DNA from: Eleginops maclovinus
Lineage: Eukaryota; Chordata; Actinopteri; Perciformes; Eleginopidae
Assembly (NCBI RefSeq): GCF_036324505.1
Contig: NC_086355.1
Coordinates: 18,528,518 to 18,592,517, forward strand
Length of the DNA stretch: 64,000 nt
Direction: 5' to 3'
A program made the position numbers and the translations under genes. Under the pieces are notes generated by a model, which was given only the letters and a program-made list of their open reading frames with translations, was not told where the DNA came from and made no database searches. Shown in pieces: positions 37,413 to 50,800 of this stretch. Numbering within the stretch: position 1 is the first letter of the stretch; every line of letters begins with the position of its first letter.

Positions 37413-40400
37413 GATCAGAAATTAAAAATAAAATGACATTGTCAAACATCTACAATATAAATAGAATAGTTGATGACTAATTGTACATTTTGTTTAATCT
37501 GAATCAGTCAGAATATACACAGCAGTAACAAAATCAATCGTGAATTCTCTGGGATAAAATGTCCAGCATCTTAACATTTAGAATTCTGCAGGGAAACATT
37601 TTCCATCAACTTTGACATTTGACATTTGAGCAGCAAGAGTCATTGATGTAAACACAGTCCGTCTCCTGGCATCCCTCCAGAGTCCTGCTCTATGCCCACA
37701 TCCTCATACATTAAAACCCACAATACACATATGCATGCACACAGATAGAAGTTTAAATGAATTCCCTCATATAACCCATATGATTCAAGTATGTGCTGCG
37801 TATAGCCCAGTAGCTTTCTATGTCTAACACTTTTTCTTTTACAATTTCCCCTTCACATGGGGATGTAGAAAGGTTTTCGATGGCCCAGATTTTCAGGGAT
37901 TTCACCGATCCGTAATTTGCATCCACATAATGACGTGGTCCGCATCTCATCTTCCCAAATCCTGAATGCAGTTCAACGCAGGCACACACAGACTCAAGCA
38001 TGCCTGTGTGAACTTTCTTCGCAGATGGAAACACATACTTCACACAGGTCTCCTGTGGTTAGCCTTTGCTGAGCGTGTAACCTACTAACACAAATTTCAA
38101 ATTTCTGCTTAGCAGCATGAATCACTCATCACACAGACACACACACACACACTCAAACCCCCGCACACACACAATCACACAAAGACACAAAAAATGAATA
38201 GTACTACATATTAATAGCAATTTCCCAGCTTTGGTTAAAACAAAAACACCTTATTTTTTAACAACCTGTTAGTTTAATAGTTCCAGACAAATTATTTTAG
38301 GCTAATTGATGCTTTATATTTTAATAATAACACTTTTTAAAGGCAACCAATGCTATAATTACATGGCTTTGTTGAATACTCGTTGCTGATTGGTCAATTT
38401 CAAACATTCTGCAGTCTGCTCTGTTTTGCTAGTAGACCGCTTCTAAGTTTATCAGTCTGTTGCTAAGGAGGACACTCTGATTAGGGGAGATGTGCAGTCT
38501 TAGCAACCACAGAAAGAATTCTGGTCTATTTAGAGCCAGCGTTGCCTACAAAGTAAGCTGTCCTTCATAAGTAAACACTGTGGAACACATTTTTTATATA
38601 TATATATATTTGTATTTGTGAAGAGCACAACACTTTGGATTGATGATGGCTAAACTGTCCCCAGTAAAGTCACTTTGCAGACAGAGAGCTGGAAACAGAG
38701 AGATTTAGCAGAAGAAAACAAACAGGAAGTTAAACAAACAGAACAAAGTTTGGGCTCTGGAAGTGTTTAAAGATAGGTCGATGGAAAATTAAATGTGACA
38801 TTATACCTTACAGCAGTATAAAGATCCAGTAACCATATTAAGCTCTGATAAGGTTCCATTTAGAACTAATCAGGGTGAAATCCCAGCAGACATTACCCAA
38901 TGGTTATACTACTCCTCCTCTCAGCCTGCTCTCCATTTATCCTTTTCCCCTCCCTGCTACGTCTTTTATAACAAACACAACCAGATGCACACACACAAAC
39001 CAACAGGCAGCCCTTTAAAAGTGTGGTCAGCCTGGTTCTTATTGGAAGGCTGTTAAACTCAGAGCAGCTTGGAAAAGTGATCATATTCAGCTGTAAAAGA
39101 GATTTGGGTTAAATGTGTATTTATGTGATCTAATATACATTCAAACCTGCCTAGGTTCAAGAATGCAATGAGAGGCAACTCCAATGGAAAGACCCTGAGA
39201 AGGAATGAAGATGTTGACTTTACTGTTTGAATGGGTTTTCTCACATTCATTCATTTGAGCAAGATCCCACTGTTAGTTCTACAAAGAGAACTCATGATTT
39301 CATACACTTCTAAACTTAACTAAACTAAATGAACCAATTGTTGTTTAATCTTTCCTTCTCTATCTTGCTTGTTTGCAACTTGGTCATTCATATTTCCAGC
39401 CCTTCAAATTATTGTATCATTGATCAAAATAAGTACATGTGTTAAACAAGTTGGTCAAACATGTTTTTAGCATTTCTGTCTTCTTTTCCTCCATCTTTGC
39501 ATCTGTTGCATATTTGCTTACCTTCTCCCAGCTAATTCCCTCATATAAATAAACTTTAAATCATTATAATTGCATTTCAAGTGAACGGAGCAGCACTAAG
39601 ATCAGCAAAGTTGGGACAGGACTAAAAGGCACTTTTAAAATAAAGAGCTACACATCTAATTTGCATGCTGTGCAGCCTTTCACTGAATCTTATTTTTCAA
39701 TTTGTAGAAAGCATGAAGTAAGCTAAGTGCAAAACATCTCCTTTATAGACTGTATGAAATCCATTAACTTTTTTTTTTTTTTCTTGTCTTCCGCCACCTT
39801 GGTGAGTGTCTTGGGTGAGAGAGCTGTTCCTGGTCCTGGCAGCTTCCAGCCCCCCCGCTCTCCTGACGTCCCGAACTCATGGCTGCATGCTGCTAAATCA
39901 AATTACATTTCATCAGACAAAAGCTTTTTTTACTCACCACACCAGTACAAATAAGATTGCTGTTAATCTTATCACAGTGTAAGCTTTATTGCTTTTTCAT
40001 TTCTGAGTTTTTATTTGTTTGGCTGTTTGCCAGGTGCTGGCAACTCTCTCTGAAATGTTGCCAAATTAAAAAGTTACTCTTAAACACTAAGGCTCACCTG
40101 AACAACTTTTTCTATGTATGATTAACACTATGTTTGCATGATTTTCACTAATTCTGTATGTTTTTCATCCATTCTTATGATATATTTTCATCATGTTGTG
40201 TCCTCCATCCTATTTTTATTATCGAATTTCTTATTTTCCTTCATTAATCCCTAGCTTTATTCAATATTTCTTCTATGCCATGCTTCTTGCTCACTGTGAA
40301 TAATCTAAAAAACGTCCTCTTCCTTTTTCTCATTCCTTCCTTGCACGCTTTGGTTATGAATCATTTTATCATCAGTGCCTGCTTCTTTCCCCCTTCTCTT

Positions 40401-40595
40401 ATTTATTTGTAAAACATTTTTCATCAGTCACTGGTACAGCCAGCACATTCTGTTATGATGATATCAGTCTTTCCGTACGGTAGCCTTTGGCTTATCTAAA
40501 ACGGCTGCTCGGCCACAAACACTTGTGCTTTTAGAGGTGGTTGTTGACATTAAGACTCTCAAACTATCCAAGGCTGTGGTCCCCCCCCCATGGAT

Positions 40596-40762
<167 letters not shown>

Positions 40763-43082
40763 ATGTTGACTTTTGTGCATCCAGCCACAGTATGAATGTA
40801 GCAGATCTTATTGAAAAGCTCCAAGTTGACACAGCACTCATACACACATTCTATTCAGATATGGAACATAAGTAATCGTAAACACCTTGAAATATGTGTG
40901 TGTGCTGCAGAAATAGACACACCATGCTGTACGGTACACACTGGCATGCGTACTGCTGACTTCTTTTCCTTTAAATAGCTACAATAACCCTCCACAGGGC
41001 CTCTGGAGCCAGGGAGCCAACACTTTCATCTGGGTAGGTGGCACAGCGGTGTGTGAGTGTGTGTTGCAGCGGGTGTTACTGGCAGTAGCAGCAGCATGCC
41101 TGTGTTTTATACTCCTTGTCCTCACCCACACAGCCAACTTTACTTCACTGTTAAGGTTCTTGCCTACATACCTGTCAATATGAGTTGGATCAAACCCGAT
41201 GTGCCCACTGAGCAAGTTCTCACTCTGTGTGCTGTTCAGTGTTATGTGAAGTCACACTTTAATGTTTGATTTATTTTTTAAATGTATTTAGGGCGAGCAA
41301 ACAGTACCAGTTTTAGTGCCTGTTTGCCTAAATTTGAACAGTGAAAGATTTGTGCTGTCTCTGTTTATTTGACCCTAAAAGCAAAAAGATTGGTGGTGTC
41401 CTAAAACCCTAAAATGATTTAGCATTTTAGCACTTGTGGTTCACTTATCTCAATATAAGTCAATGTTTTGTTGTAGTGTTTTCTGGGTAAATGTCTGAAA
41501 TAAAGTCTTTGATTAACAGGTGTTTAACATATATTCAGGTTTTGTTCTACGAGTTAAAATAGATCAGTAAATACCCCACTGTTGAATTACTGAAGCTTCA
41601 ACGTAGTTTAATGGCAGTTGCTAACAAGTGGCTAAATAAGACTAACGCCATCACACCATAAGCGCTGCGGTGATGTTAGGCCATGCGACTATGATGGGTT
41701 TGCTAGGGACACTTATAGTAACTTTAAAGGTGTTAGCTTAAGCAAGCTAGCAGCCTGTGTGATTGTGTTCAGCTAAGCCTTTGACTAATCTAACCAGAAA
41801 CTCCACTCCTGTTTGTTATTTCCCTCCTGTAGCTCTCTATTTTCCTTTCATATCTGAACATTTCCAAAGTATATAAATCCCTGGTATACTGTACACATCA
41901 TTTTCTGTTGTCAATGAATGCAATTTGAAACTGCTTGCAAAAATCCACCTCAGATCTGTCTGAACCATACACTGTATACACACTATAAAGGTCTGAACTC
42001 ATTCAGTTTGAGTGAGATTAACAGGCAAACTATTTAAATGCTTTGTTCTAATAGCTGTAAAGCTCACCTTTCACTGGGTGAGAGAACATTACTGTAGTCT
42101 AGTACATGTCCATAAGTAAGGGCTTAACTAAAATTAAGCAGCAAAAAATTATCAATTGTTGATACTGTAAGAGGTGAAGTCTACTTATACTTGCATATGA
42201 CTCACTTGATCAAAATACTAAAGATCCTAGTCCAAAACCACTAAGCTGATAGGTAAAATGATTGATGGTACAAATTAAAGTTTAAGTGGGAGATGTTGAT
42301 ATTAAGTGACCAACCAGATCAATTCACCAGACCAGGACTCATCATTCTTGTCCTCATGAAGACAATCTTTGGCCAGGTGCATCAAGCAGTTCACATAAGG
42401 CCCACTGACTAGGATGTAAGCCAAGTTAGGTAGCTAGAGCTAATCTGCAGCTTTTAGCATTCATAAATTACAACCATGTGTTTTAAAAGATTTCATAACC
42501 AGATCGCAAAATGTCTATTGTATGTATTGCTATTTAACCCAATACAAACAATCGTTATGTCATTTTTGAAATTTGCCTATGCATTAACTAGAAACCTAGT
42601 ATTAGCATGTTGTGCTTTGTGCATGTGTGTGGATATTAAAAGATTTTTAAAATGTGGTTCAGATCCATATTCTGAACAACAATGTCTCCTTGTAATGCTT
42701 GCATTTGACTCTCTGAATATTTTGCCAGAAAAAAATGTTGCACTAGTCTTATATCTCTTTAAAAACTGTACATTTGGTCAATGTGTAAACAAGGCAGATC
42801 TCTGTCTAAATATGCCTGTTTTAGCAGTCTGTTTTATTTTTGTTTATTTTTTTAACTATCACGTAATGAAACCCAAAAAAAAAACATAAGTCTGTCATAG
42901 GTTTCTTACAGTGCCTGTCTGTCTGTAAGTGTGTGGGTATGTGTGTGTGTGCTTGTGTGTTTGCATGTGTGTGTAGCACTCTTTACCTCTCTAAGGGAAG
43001 AAAGTCCTCTATCATTAATTTTCTAATAATGCGCCCATGGCTTCACATGTGAACAGAGCTCCAGCACATTAATCACAGCTCA

Positions 43083-43222
<140 letters not shown>

Positions 43223-43699
43223 GTTTCCTGTTTGAGCCTTGTGTTTCACCTTTTGATGCATTTACCAGCGGCTCGGGGCTGTGTGTGCTTATTGGATCTG
43301 TGAAAGACTGGTGTATTATTCATCACATGATGGAGAGGGACAGATGACTCCTGTTATAAGTCCCTGCATGTGAACGAACATGGTCATTTCAACATGCAAC
43401 AAAAGAGGACATGGTGCGGATGTGTTCCCTTGTTAGAAGGTATTATGTCTCTGTGTCTCTTTATACCTTTGTCTACTGTACAAAATGTGTGAACAAAAAA
43501 CAGGTAAGAAGAGACAAAGAAGAAGTATGTGTGTGCTTAGAAAACCTCCATCAATCAAAACAGAGTAAAAGGAGCCAGGAGAGGATAAGTGTGAGAATGT
43601 GCTTCTCATTTTTATGTGACTCAGTAATAAAAAGCATTTTCTAAATTGTTCACCTTAGAAGATTCTCTGTGTGAATTGGCTTAGGTTGGTCTTTTATTT

Positions 43700-43898
43700 T
43701 GTGTTGTACCTTTGTTTTGTATATTTTATATTGTGTATTCTACAGATACTCTATGAACATGTATTTTTCGACTGAGTATATGTATATATATGTATTTACT
43801 GCACTTTGTTCTTTGTTTATTGTTTGTGCAATGTCTTAACCAGCTGCTTTAACCAAGTAATCTTCCAGTTTGGGTTATTAAGTATATCTAATCTTATC
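43700..43898 (+). mobile_element. Non-LTR retrotransposon 3' UTR fragment
   Basis: Contains TTACTGCACTTTGTTCTTTG, GTTTGTGCAATGTCTTAACC, CAGCTGCTTTAACCAAGTAA, CCAGTTTGGGTTATTAAGTA and then TATCTAATCTTATC. I recognise this order as the 3' end of a common fish LINE (usually CCCAGTTTGGGATCAATAAA followed by a short tandem tail). It has no coding part. The 5' limit is approximate. Confidence 0.55.
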
Positions 43899-44686
43899 CA
43901 AAGAATATTATTCCTTTTATACGTTTTTGCAACAACGATAGCTACTTTGCAGACTTTGCATGTGATTTAGCTTCAATGACATTAACATACAGTTAACTGT
44001 TTTCCTAGAAACCTAATCCCACTATCTCCATAATGAATAGACATCTTATTAAAATGTATTAGCAAATTATTAGCCAACAATATACTTCAATTTATGTTGC
44101 TCTTAATATACGCAAATCAACTAAAGCATTCCTTTATAAACATCCTTGTGGTTATTGTTGTCTTTGTCAAAAATACTCCTGACGTGTTTACTTCATTAAC
44201 ATTCATCATTACCTTTACTTAACATTTACTATAGTGGTTTCATGCCTTCACCTAATCACATAAGTCAGAATCAAATACTTCTTAGTCAGAAATACAAATA
44301 AGTATAACGAATACTTTTGCTAATGTCACCAAGGAATATATTTGTGATAAAACGTTTTGATGCATTACATACTTGCAATCGATTATTTTTAACAATATTG
44401 GTCAACGGTCATCAATAGTTTAGGGGTTTTTCGGGTTCTTCTACTAGTTTGTTGTAAGCAATATGCAAGAACAAAAAGCAAATAGGATACAAAACACATG
44501 AACACATGATCTAAATTACCAATTGAAAGACATGTAGCCACAAATCTACACACCCTGACCACACAATCCACACGAGACTGCTCTGATTCATCTTCCAATC
44601 TGCCATAGTGGAGAGAGCAGCAGAGTTTCATTTCCTGCTGAGTTAAGAGAAGGTTGCCAGACCCCGAACACCTCCTGCACAGCATG

Positions 44687-44794
<108 letters not shown>

Positions 44795-45371
44795 ACATAA
44801 TGCATTTCTGCGCCTTCAAGTGTTTTTGTGTCCTTTTTTAGTCTCCTTTCAGCATGAGGTAGTGGGGGACAGCTGGTGATTTTTTGGCAACAACTGTTCA
44901 GAGCTGAGGAACCCCAGTGTGCAGCTGTAAATAAAAAAGCTCATTCCCATTTAAACAGTGGCTCTCAACCAATTTGGCCCCCACACTTTATGTCCGAGTA
45001 GCTGGTGAACATGGTGGAGAATTTTTCAGATAAAAAGCCAGACATGCTGGAGAAAAAAAAGAAATCACTGCTAAAAGAGTGATTTTAGAATCTTGTTCAT
45101 CATGTGGATACACACATGACTGCTAACAAATGCTAATGCTGCTCCACGTCTGCCAGATACGCATACAAAAAGGAACGTTCTGTTAGCATAATCACTTTGA
45201 AAATGTGTTGTAAAAATTCTTCAAGATCTTACCTTCTTTTTTTGCGGTTATTTTTTTTAAAATACAAACATAATGACAACAGGGAAGCTGGTCAAAACAG
45301 CTGCAGTGTACCTGGAGAGTTTTTAGCTCATTATGTTGCACCTAAATATAATTAGACTGGATAAATCAAAC

Positions 45372-45480
<109 letters not shown>

Positions 45481-45888
45481 ATCAGTTGAAAGCAGAATGA
45501 AGCACACTAATGCTGAACAGCAAACCATTTTGCCGACAGCTCTGCATCCAATTCAAAAGTGTGGACAGTGGGACACACCCCAACCACAAGGCTGATAGAC
45601 GCTCATCCACGTCTCAAACTTAAGAAAACAGCAAATAATCGACTTGGTGTTTCAAGGCCTTTACAGCCATTGCCCACTGCTCACTGTTTCCTCTAATTTG
45701 CTGTCAATGCTTTAATGCCTGTATTAGGTAGTTAATGCAAACTGTTTGTTTCACACTGCTCCTGTTCCACATTTAAAGCTTTCCACAGACAAGGCAGTCA
45801 TGAAGGCTTTGATTTTCACCAAAGCAAGCTAATTCTGTGTTGCTCTGATGAAATGATAAAGAGTGACAAGTTAAAACTATAAGAGATT

Positions 45889-46356
45889 TTTCATGATCCT
45901 GGTTTGGTGTCTGTCATGTCTTTGTGTTGTGTGTTTTACTTTGAAATGTTTTCTCCTCTTGTGTGTTGTTAAGGTTCAGTTCTTGTCTCTAGTTTCCCTC
46001 CTTCCCCTGATTGTGTCATTGTGTTTACCTGTTTGCCCCTGTGTTTCTCCTCCCCTCTCCAGCTGTGTGTTGTTTGGTGATTAGCATTGTGTATTTAGTC
46101 TTGGTTCCCCTTTTTGTCTCTTGTTCGGTCATCGTCATTTCTTCCCGGATGTTGTACATGTTACCTGCCTGTTCCTGCCCGTCCGTCTGTCTGCTCCTGT
46201 TCCCAGTGTCCCTGTATCCCCTGGTTAGTGTTGGTGTAGTTATTTTTTGGTTGAACATACAGCTTTAATTTAAATAAAGCTCGCCTTTTGTTTGGACCCA
46301 TACCTGCCTCCCGTTCATTTTACTGCACTTGGGTCCTGTTTCCCCAAACCCTGACA
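45889..46356 (+). mobile_element. Solo LTR with 5-bp target-site duplication
   Basis: Bounded by AGATT on both sides (45884-45888 and 46357-46361). Ends are TTTCATGATCC and CCCTGACA; the 3' end fits an LTR inverted terminus and the 5' end would be TGTCA with one change. Inside, AATAAA lies at 46273-46278, with an upstream pyrimidine-rich segment, as in LTR R regions. The 468-bp segment has no gag or pol and no second LTR nearby, so internal recombination probably removed the rest. It resembles LTRs of fish Gypsy/ERV-type elements, but I cannot assign the family. Confidence 0.8.
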
Positions 46357-46414
46357 AGATTACAGCCACAGTGAAAGAACTTCCAGGTGATAAAAGCGTG
46401 ATGTGCGAGTGTGG

Positions 46415-46417
<3 letters not shown>

Positions 46418-46467
<50 letters not shown>
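46418..46467. repeat. (GT)n microsatellite
   Basis: GT array of about 50 bp just downstream of the solo LTR. Confidence 0.95.
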
Positions 46468-46468
<1 letters not shown>

Positions 46469-47440
46469 TGTCCTTCTTAGTGAAGGATGACATGAGGTTG
46501 TTCTAATCAGTCTCAACACTGCAGCAAACAATGTGACATAGACTAGCAAATTCTTCTTCAGTATAAGCTTGTATTCTTGAACGTAAAGTTCTTACGGGGA
46601 TCCTTAAAAAAACGCCTAGTCATGCTTCATAAAATAACTTTTGACCTGATCAAATTCACAAGAATTTCTTCACATGTGTGCGATTTAAAATTGGTCATGA
46701 AGAATGAGTATTTCCAATGTTAGCTTATGGTAAATATAGATTCCACACCTTCATTAGTTTGTTAAAAAAGATATGTATACGTATAAGATTGTTTTGCTGT
46801 TGAACACGTGATGTTTCTGTCACTGCTGTAAGTATGTGAGGTTTTTTTTTCATAACAATAGAAACATATTGCCAAGACAAGTAAATTATTAATGATTGCA
46901 CACTTACCAATGTGTCTTATTTTATTCCAGTCACCCCTGCTTTACCTCTTTCTCTAATACTATAAATTCTCCTTTTCTTTTTGTCTTTGCAGTCTTTTCC
47001 TTCCTCTTACATACTTCTCTCCTCTCCGTCTTCCTCTCCCTAAAGGCTACGGCGGCCCCTTTCTTATGAGAACCCTAGATCTCAGTCGCAGCTTTACAAT
47101 GGCTCAATATTGTATCATCTATCACTCTGCATAAAGCTGCGGGCCGCATCAGCCTCAACGGACACGAAACGAGATTTATCACAGTGTAAGACGCCCTGCA
47201 TGTGTGGTGGGAGTAGAGATGGAGGGAGATGGAGACGCAGTTGGACAGAAAAGGGAAACTGAAATGTGACAGAGGAAGCAAAGATGGAGACAGAAAGAGC
47301 TGAAAAGGTAGAAAAAGGTGTTTTTTGGCAGAAACAGGGATTGAAGCAAAGAGTCCAGTTGTAAAAGGAAGAGGAATGGTAAAGAGAGAGATTGATGAAG
47401 TGAAAGAGAAAGCTAATGAGCTTGAGTGATTGACGGTATG

Positions 47441-47479
<39 letters not shown>

Positions 47480-47482
47480 GTG
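47441..47482. repeat. (TG)n microsatellite
   Basis: Short TG array with GTGCGTG and GTGGGTG at its end. A similar short run lies near 47557-47576. Confidence 0.9.
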
Positions 47483-48427
47483 GGTGATAGACGTAGTGCT
47501 TAAAGGCCAATGCCTCGCTTCATGTCCATTAGATGTTTAGTAATGACTGAGGTTATGTGTGTGCGTGTGTGTGTGTGCCTTCAGTAATCATCTGTCAGTG
47601 TGATTGATGACTGACCATAGTCGCTGTTTAAACATTTAAAATCTTTCACGACAGAGGAGCAGGGTGGAGAGGAGAGTGATGGTGAAGAGAAAGATGGAGC
47701 GCGGAGGGTCCTAATGATCAAATGTAACCCTACATAAGCAGAAATCCACATCAACACTGTTGCTGTCAAAGCCTTCTTTTTAAGCTTCGTCCACACTTAC
47801 AATACATCCTGACTTGGCTTTAAAGACCTATATTTTGCTATTTCATTCATTACAAAGTAGGGAAGTATCTTATTAAAACCAGTTTTAGGCAATCAGCTTC
47901 AAGGAGTTATTTGACTGTGAAGTTACAGAGAAATATAAAGTTGTGGAAAAATTGTGGATTTCAGTCTGATTGTAAGAATGGAAGTGTTTATCTATGGCAT
48001 TGAATCTGGTCCATAAAAGCAGTCCTGATATTTTGTGTGTTTACATTGAGCTTCAACCAAATTTAAGCTTATACAAATTAAGCTCGAAATGTCAAATCAA
48101 TTTGAAGACACACTTTATGGAACACAATAAGGTTACACATGTGAAAAATGTATTGAGTTCTGACCAAAAATGTTTTTTAGATCTATGAATAAAGTCCGAA
48201 TTTTGAGATTCTGAAAAAAACTCAATACATGTACATGTCACTGCTGGCTTACCATGTCAGTCCTCATACACCCATTAATCCATTATTGGATAGGTTTACA
48301 CTGTTGCATGTTAACCTGTAATGTGTAAATCATTCCAGGGAACAAGTGTGTAATATACACAGAGGACTGGGGATCACATGCCCATACATACTTTGATGTC
48401 TGGTCATCAGGTTTACCAGTAGCTTAA

Positions 48428-49269
48428 AGGAATGTTTTATTTTTCATCAACATTCAGTGTTAAACTGAATGGAATGGATTGTTTATTTTATTTTTTATTA
48501 AATGTTTTATGTATGGATGTTTATTTTTATTTTTTATGTATGGATTGTATATTTTTATTTTCATGTTTTACTGTATGTATTATTTATTTTGTTTTGTTTG
48601 AATATATGGATTGTTTATTTTATTTTTCTAATGCATGGACTTTTCATTATTGTTAATATATGGATTGTTTATTTATTTATTGTATGGATTGTTGATTTTA
48701 TTTTGTTGTTAATGTATGGATTATACATATAAAAAATAAACGATCCATACATTAAAACATTAAAATAAATAATCCATTTATTAAAAAAATAACGAATTAA
48801 AATAATACAAAACAAATAATCCATACAATCAAACAAAAATAAAATAAACAATACATACATTAAAAAATGTAAATAAACAATCAATACATTAACACAAAAA
48901 TAAAAATAAACAATCCATACATTAAAAAAATAAAAATAAACAATCCATACATTAAAAACTTAATAAACAATCCACATATTAACAAACAAATTCAAACAAT
49001 CCTTACATTAAAAAATAAAAATAAACAATCCATAAATTTAAAAAATAAACAATCGATACATTGACAACAAAATAAAATAAACAATTCATACATAAAAACA
49101 AAAATAAAATAAACAATCCATATTAAAAAAATGTAATAAACTATTTATACATTAACAAAAAAGTTAACAATCCATGCATTAACAATAAAATAAACAATTC
49201 ATACATTAAAAATAGAATTTCAATAAACAATCCATACAATCCATCAACTGTCTACTGAAGAATGTTCCT
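48428..49269. repeat. Inverted minisatellite (large imperfect palindrome)
   Basis: From about 48470 to 48726 the + strand repeats ATGGATTGTTTATTTTATTT-like units. After a turn at TATACATATAAAAAATAAAC the same unit appears in reverse complement (AAAATAAACAATCCATACAT) up to about 49240. Units are some 20-35 bp and imperfect. The outer ends are AGGAATGTT after TTAA and, reversed, AGGAACATT, so the block may be the core of a third TTAA-type element. Frames across it (Tyr/Phe/Ile/Leu-rich) are not genes. Confidence 0.85.
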
Positions 49270-49924
49270 TTGCCAGGCTGAAATGTCACGTAAATTAAGT
49301 GAGAATGTTACAATGAAATGATTCCCTACTCAAGTCAAATACACATCCCAAAATGAATTAAGTTCAAAGTGAAGTTTCTTTCCAGAAACAACATCCCAGA
49401 TTCTGAAAACGATCATAAAACTTCACTTTCTACAGTTTTTTTATTGGGAGTAGTATATTGGTTTGGTTGGAAGTACTGTATGTTCTTCTGTTTTTGAGAG
49501 ATGGGTGGATTGCACTTTGAAAAACAAACTGCTGGCAGCACCATAAGGCATTTGAAACGGTAAACATCATTCATTTTTAAGAGTCGAGTTTTAGATTGCT
49601 TGGCTGACACAAGACTCCTGGAAACTGTTTGTATGCACTATGGGGGAAGTGAAACAGTTTTAGAAAGAGAAATGTGATCATTCAGTGTTTAGCCGATGTG
49701 GTGTAAGATGTTGGACGGTACACACAGAGCTAACAGGTGTGTTGATGGAAACATGGGAGGACTGGAGGGAGTGGAGAGAAGTCACAAATAAAGAATAAAG
49801 GAAATAAAAGTTGCCGTGGATGACTGATGGGTTTGGAAAAACATAAGTGTTTTAAAGAGAAAAGGCATGAAGGACAGAGGCGTGGAGAAGGGGAGATGGA
49901 AGGACGAAAAGGAGACGGACAAGC

Positions 49925-50084
<160 letters not shown>

Positions 50085-50454
50085 CCAGCTTCAGACAGAC
50101 AGTCACTCCGCTCTGTGGAGTCTGGATGCTCGACTGTTCTCAGGCTCTCCAATATAATTCAGCCGTTCCACCATGTCAAGTTCCCGAACCCGGCCCTGTA
50201 GAGCCTGCCACGCCCCCCTTTCGCCTCGCTTCCACATATGGGCATCCTGTCCCCCCACAGTGCTCAAAGAGATTATTATGTTTAGGTCCTCACCGCTCCA
50301 GTGACCCTGTGACAGAGAAGAGAAATTGTTCATGCTATTTCCACCCTGCTTTCTGGGAAGTCTATGGGACTTCAGAGTCGGACAGATGTGTGCGAATGTG
50401 TGTTTAAAGATAACGGAAATATTTAAACATCAAATCACGCAAGCATATGATTTT

Positions 50455-50800
50455 TAAAACAAAAGTTGGACATTTTGGGAAATACTTTTGCTTTTGTTTT
50501 GCGAGAATTAGATAATTAGAATGGAAAGAAACCAGGCTTTCCCTAACACCAAGCCAGAAATTAACTGGACCCAACCAGCGAATCGTCTGGCCCAAAAACG
50601 CCTGTGAGAAAGTCAAAGTTGCACATTTTTACATATAAAAGAAACCAGTAATATATCGCTTCTTAATGATTTTGGTTTATAGGTATTTTTTGGTTGATTT
50701 TGTAACCTTAAGAACATATCCTGGCTAGCCGCTTCTTGCTAAATTTAAACTAAGGCTGCTGGATGTAGCCTTTTACTAGCACTATTAAACTATCCAAAAA
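50455..50800. repeat. Degenerate fish interspersed repeat
   Basis: Begins AAAGTTGGACATTTTGGGAA, ATACTTTTGCTTTTG and GCGAGAATTAGAT. I recognise this as the start of a widespread teleost repeat (GACATTTTGGGAAATACGCT and GAGAGTTAGATGAG in better copies). The rest is too diverged to bound. Confidence 0.45.

Noticed and set aside
42476..42889. 137-codon frame in AT-rich DNA
   Set aside because: Cys/Leu/Phe-rich with no domain, AT-driven, no splice signals or neighbours; best explained as chance.
48432..48884. Tyr/Phe/Ile-rich frames resembling membrane peptides
   Set aside because: They translate the TTTATTTTATTT minisatellite and its inverted copy.
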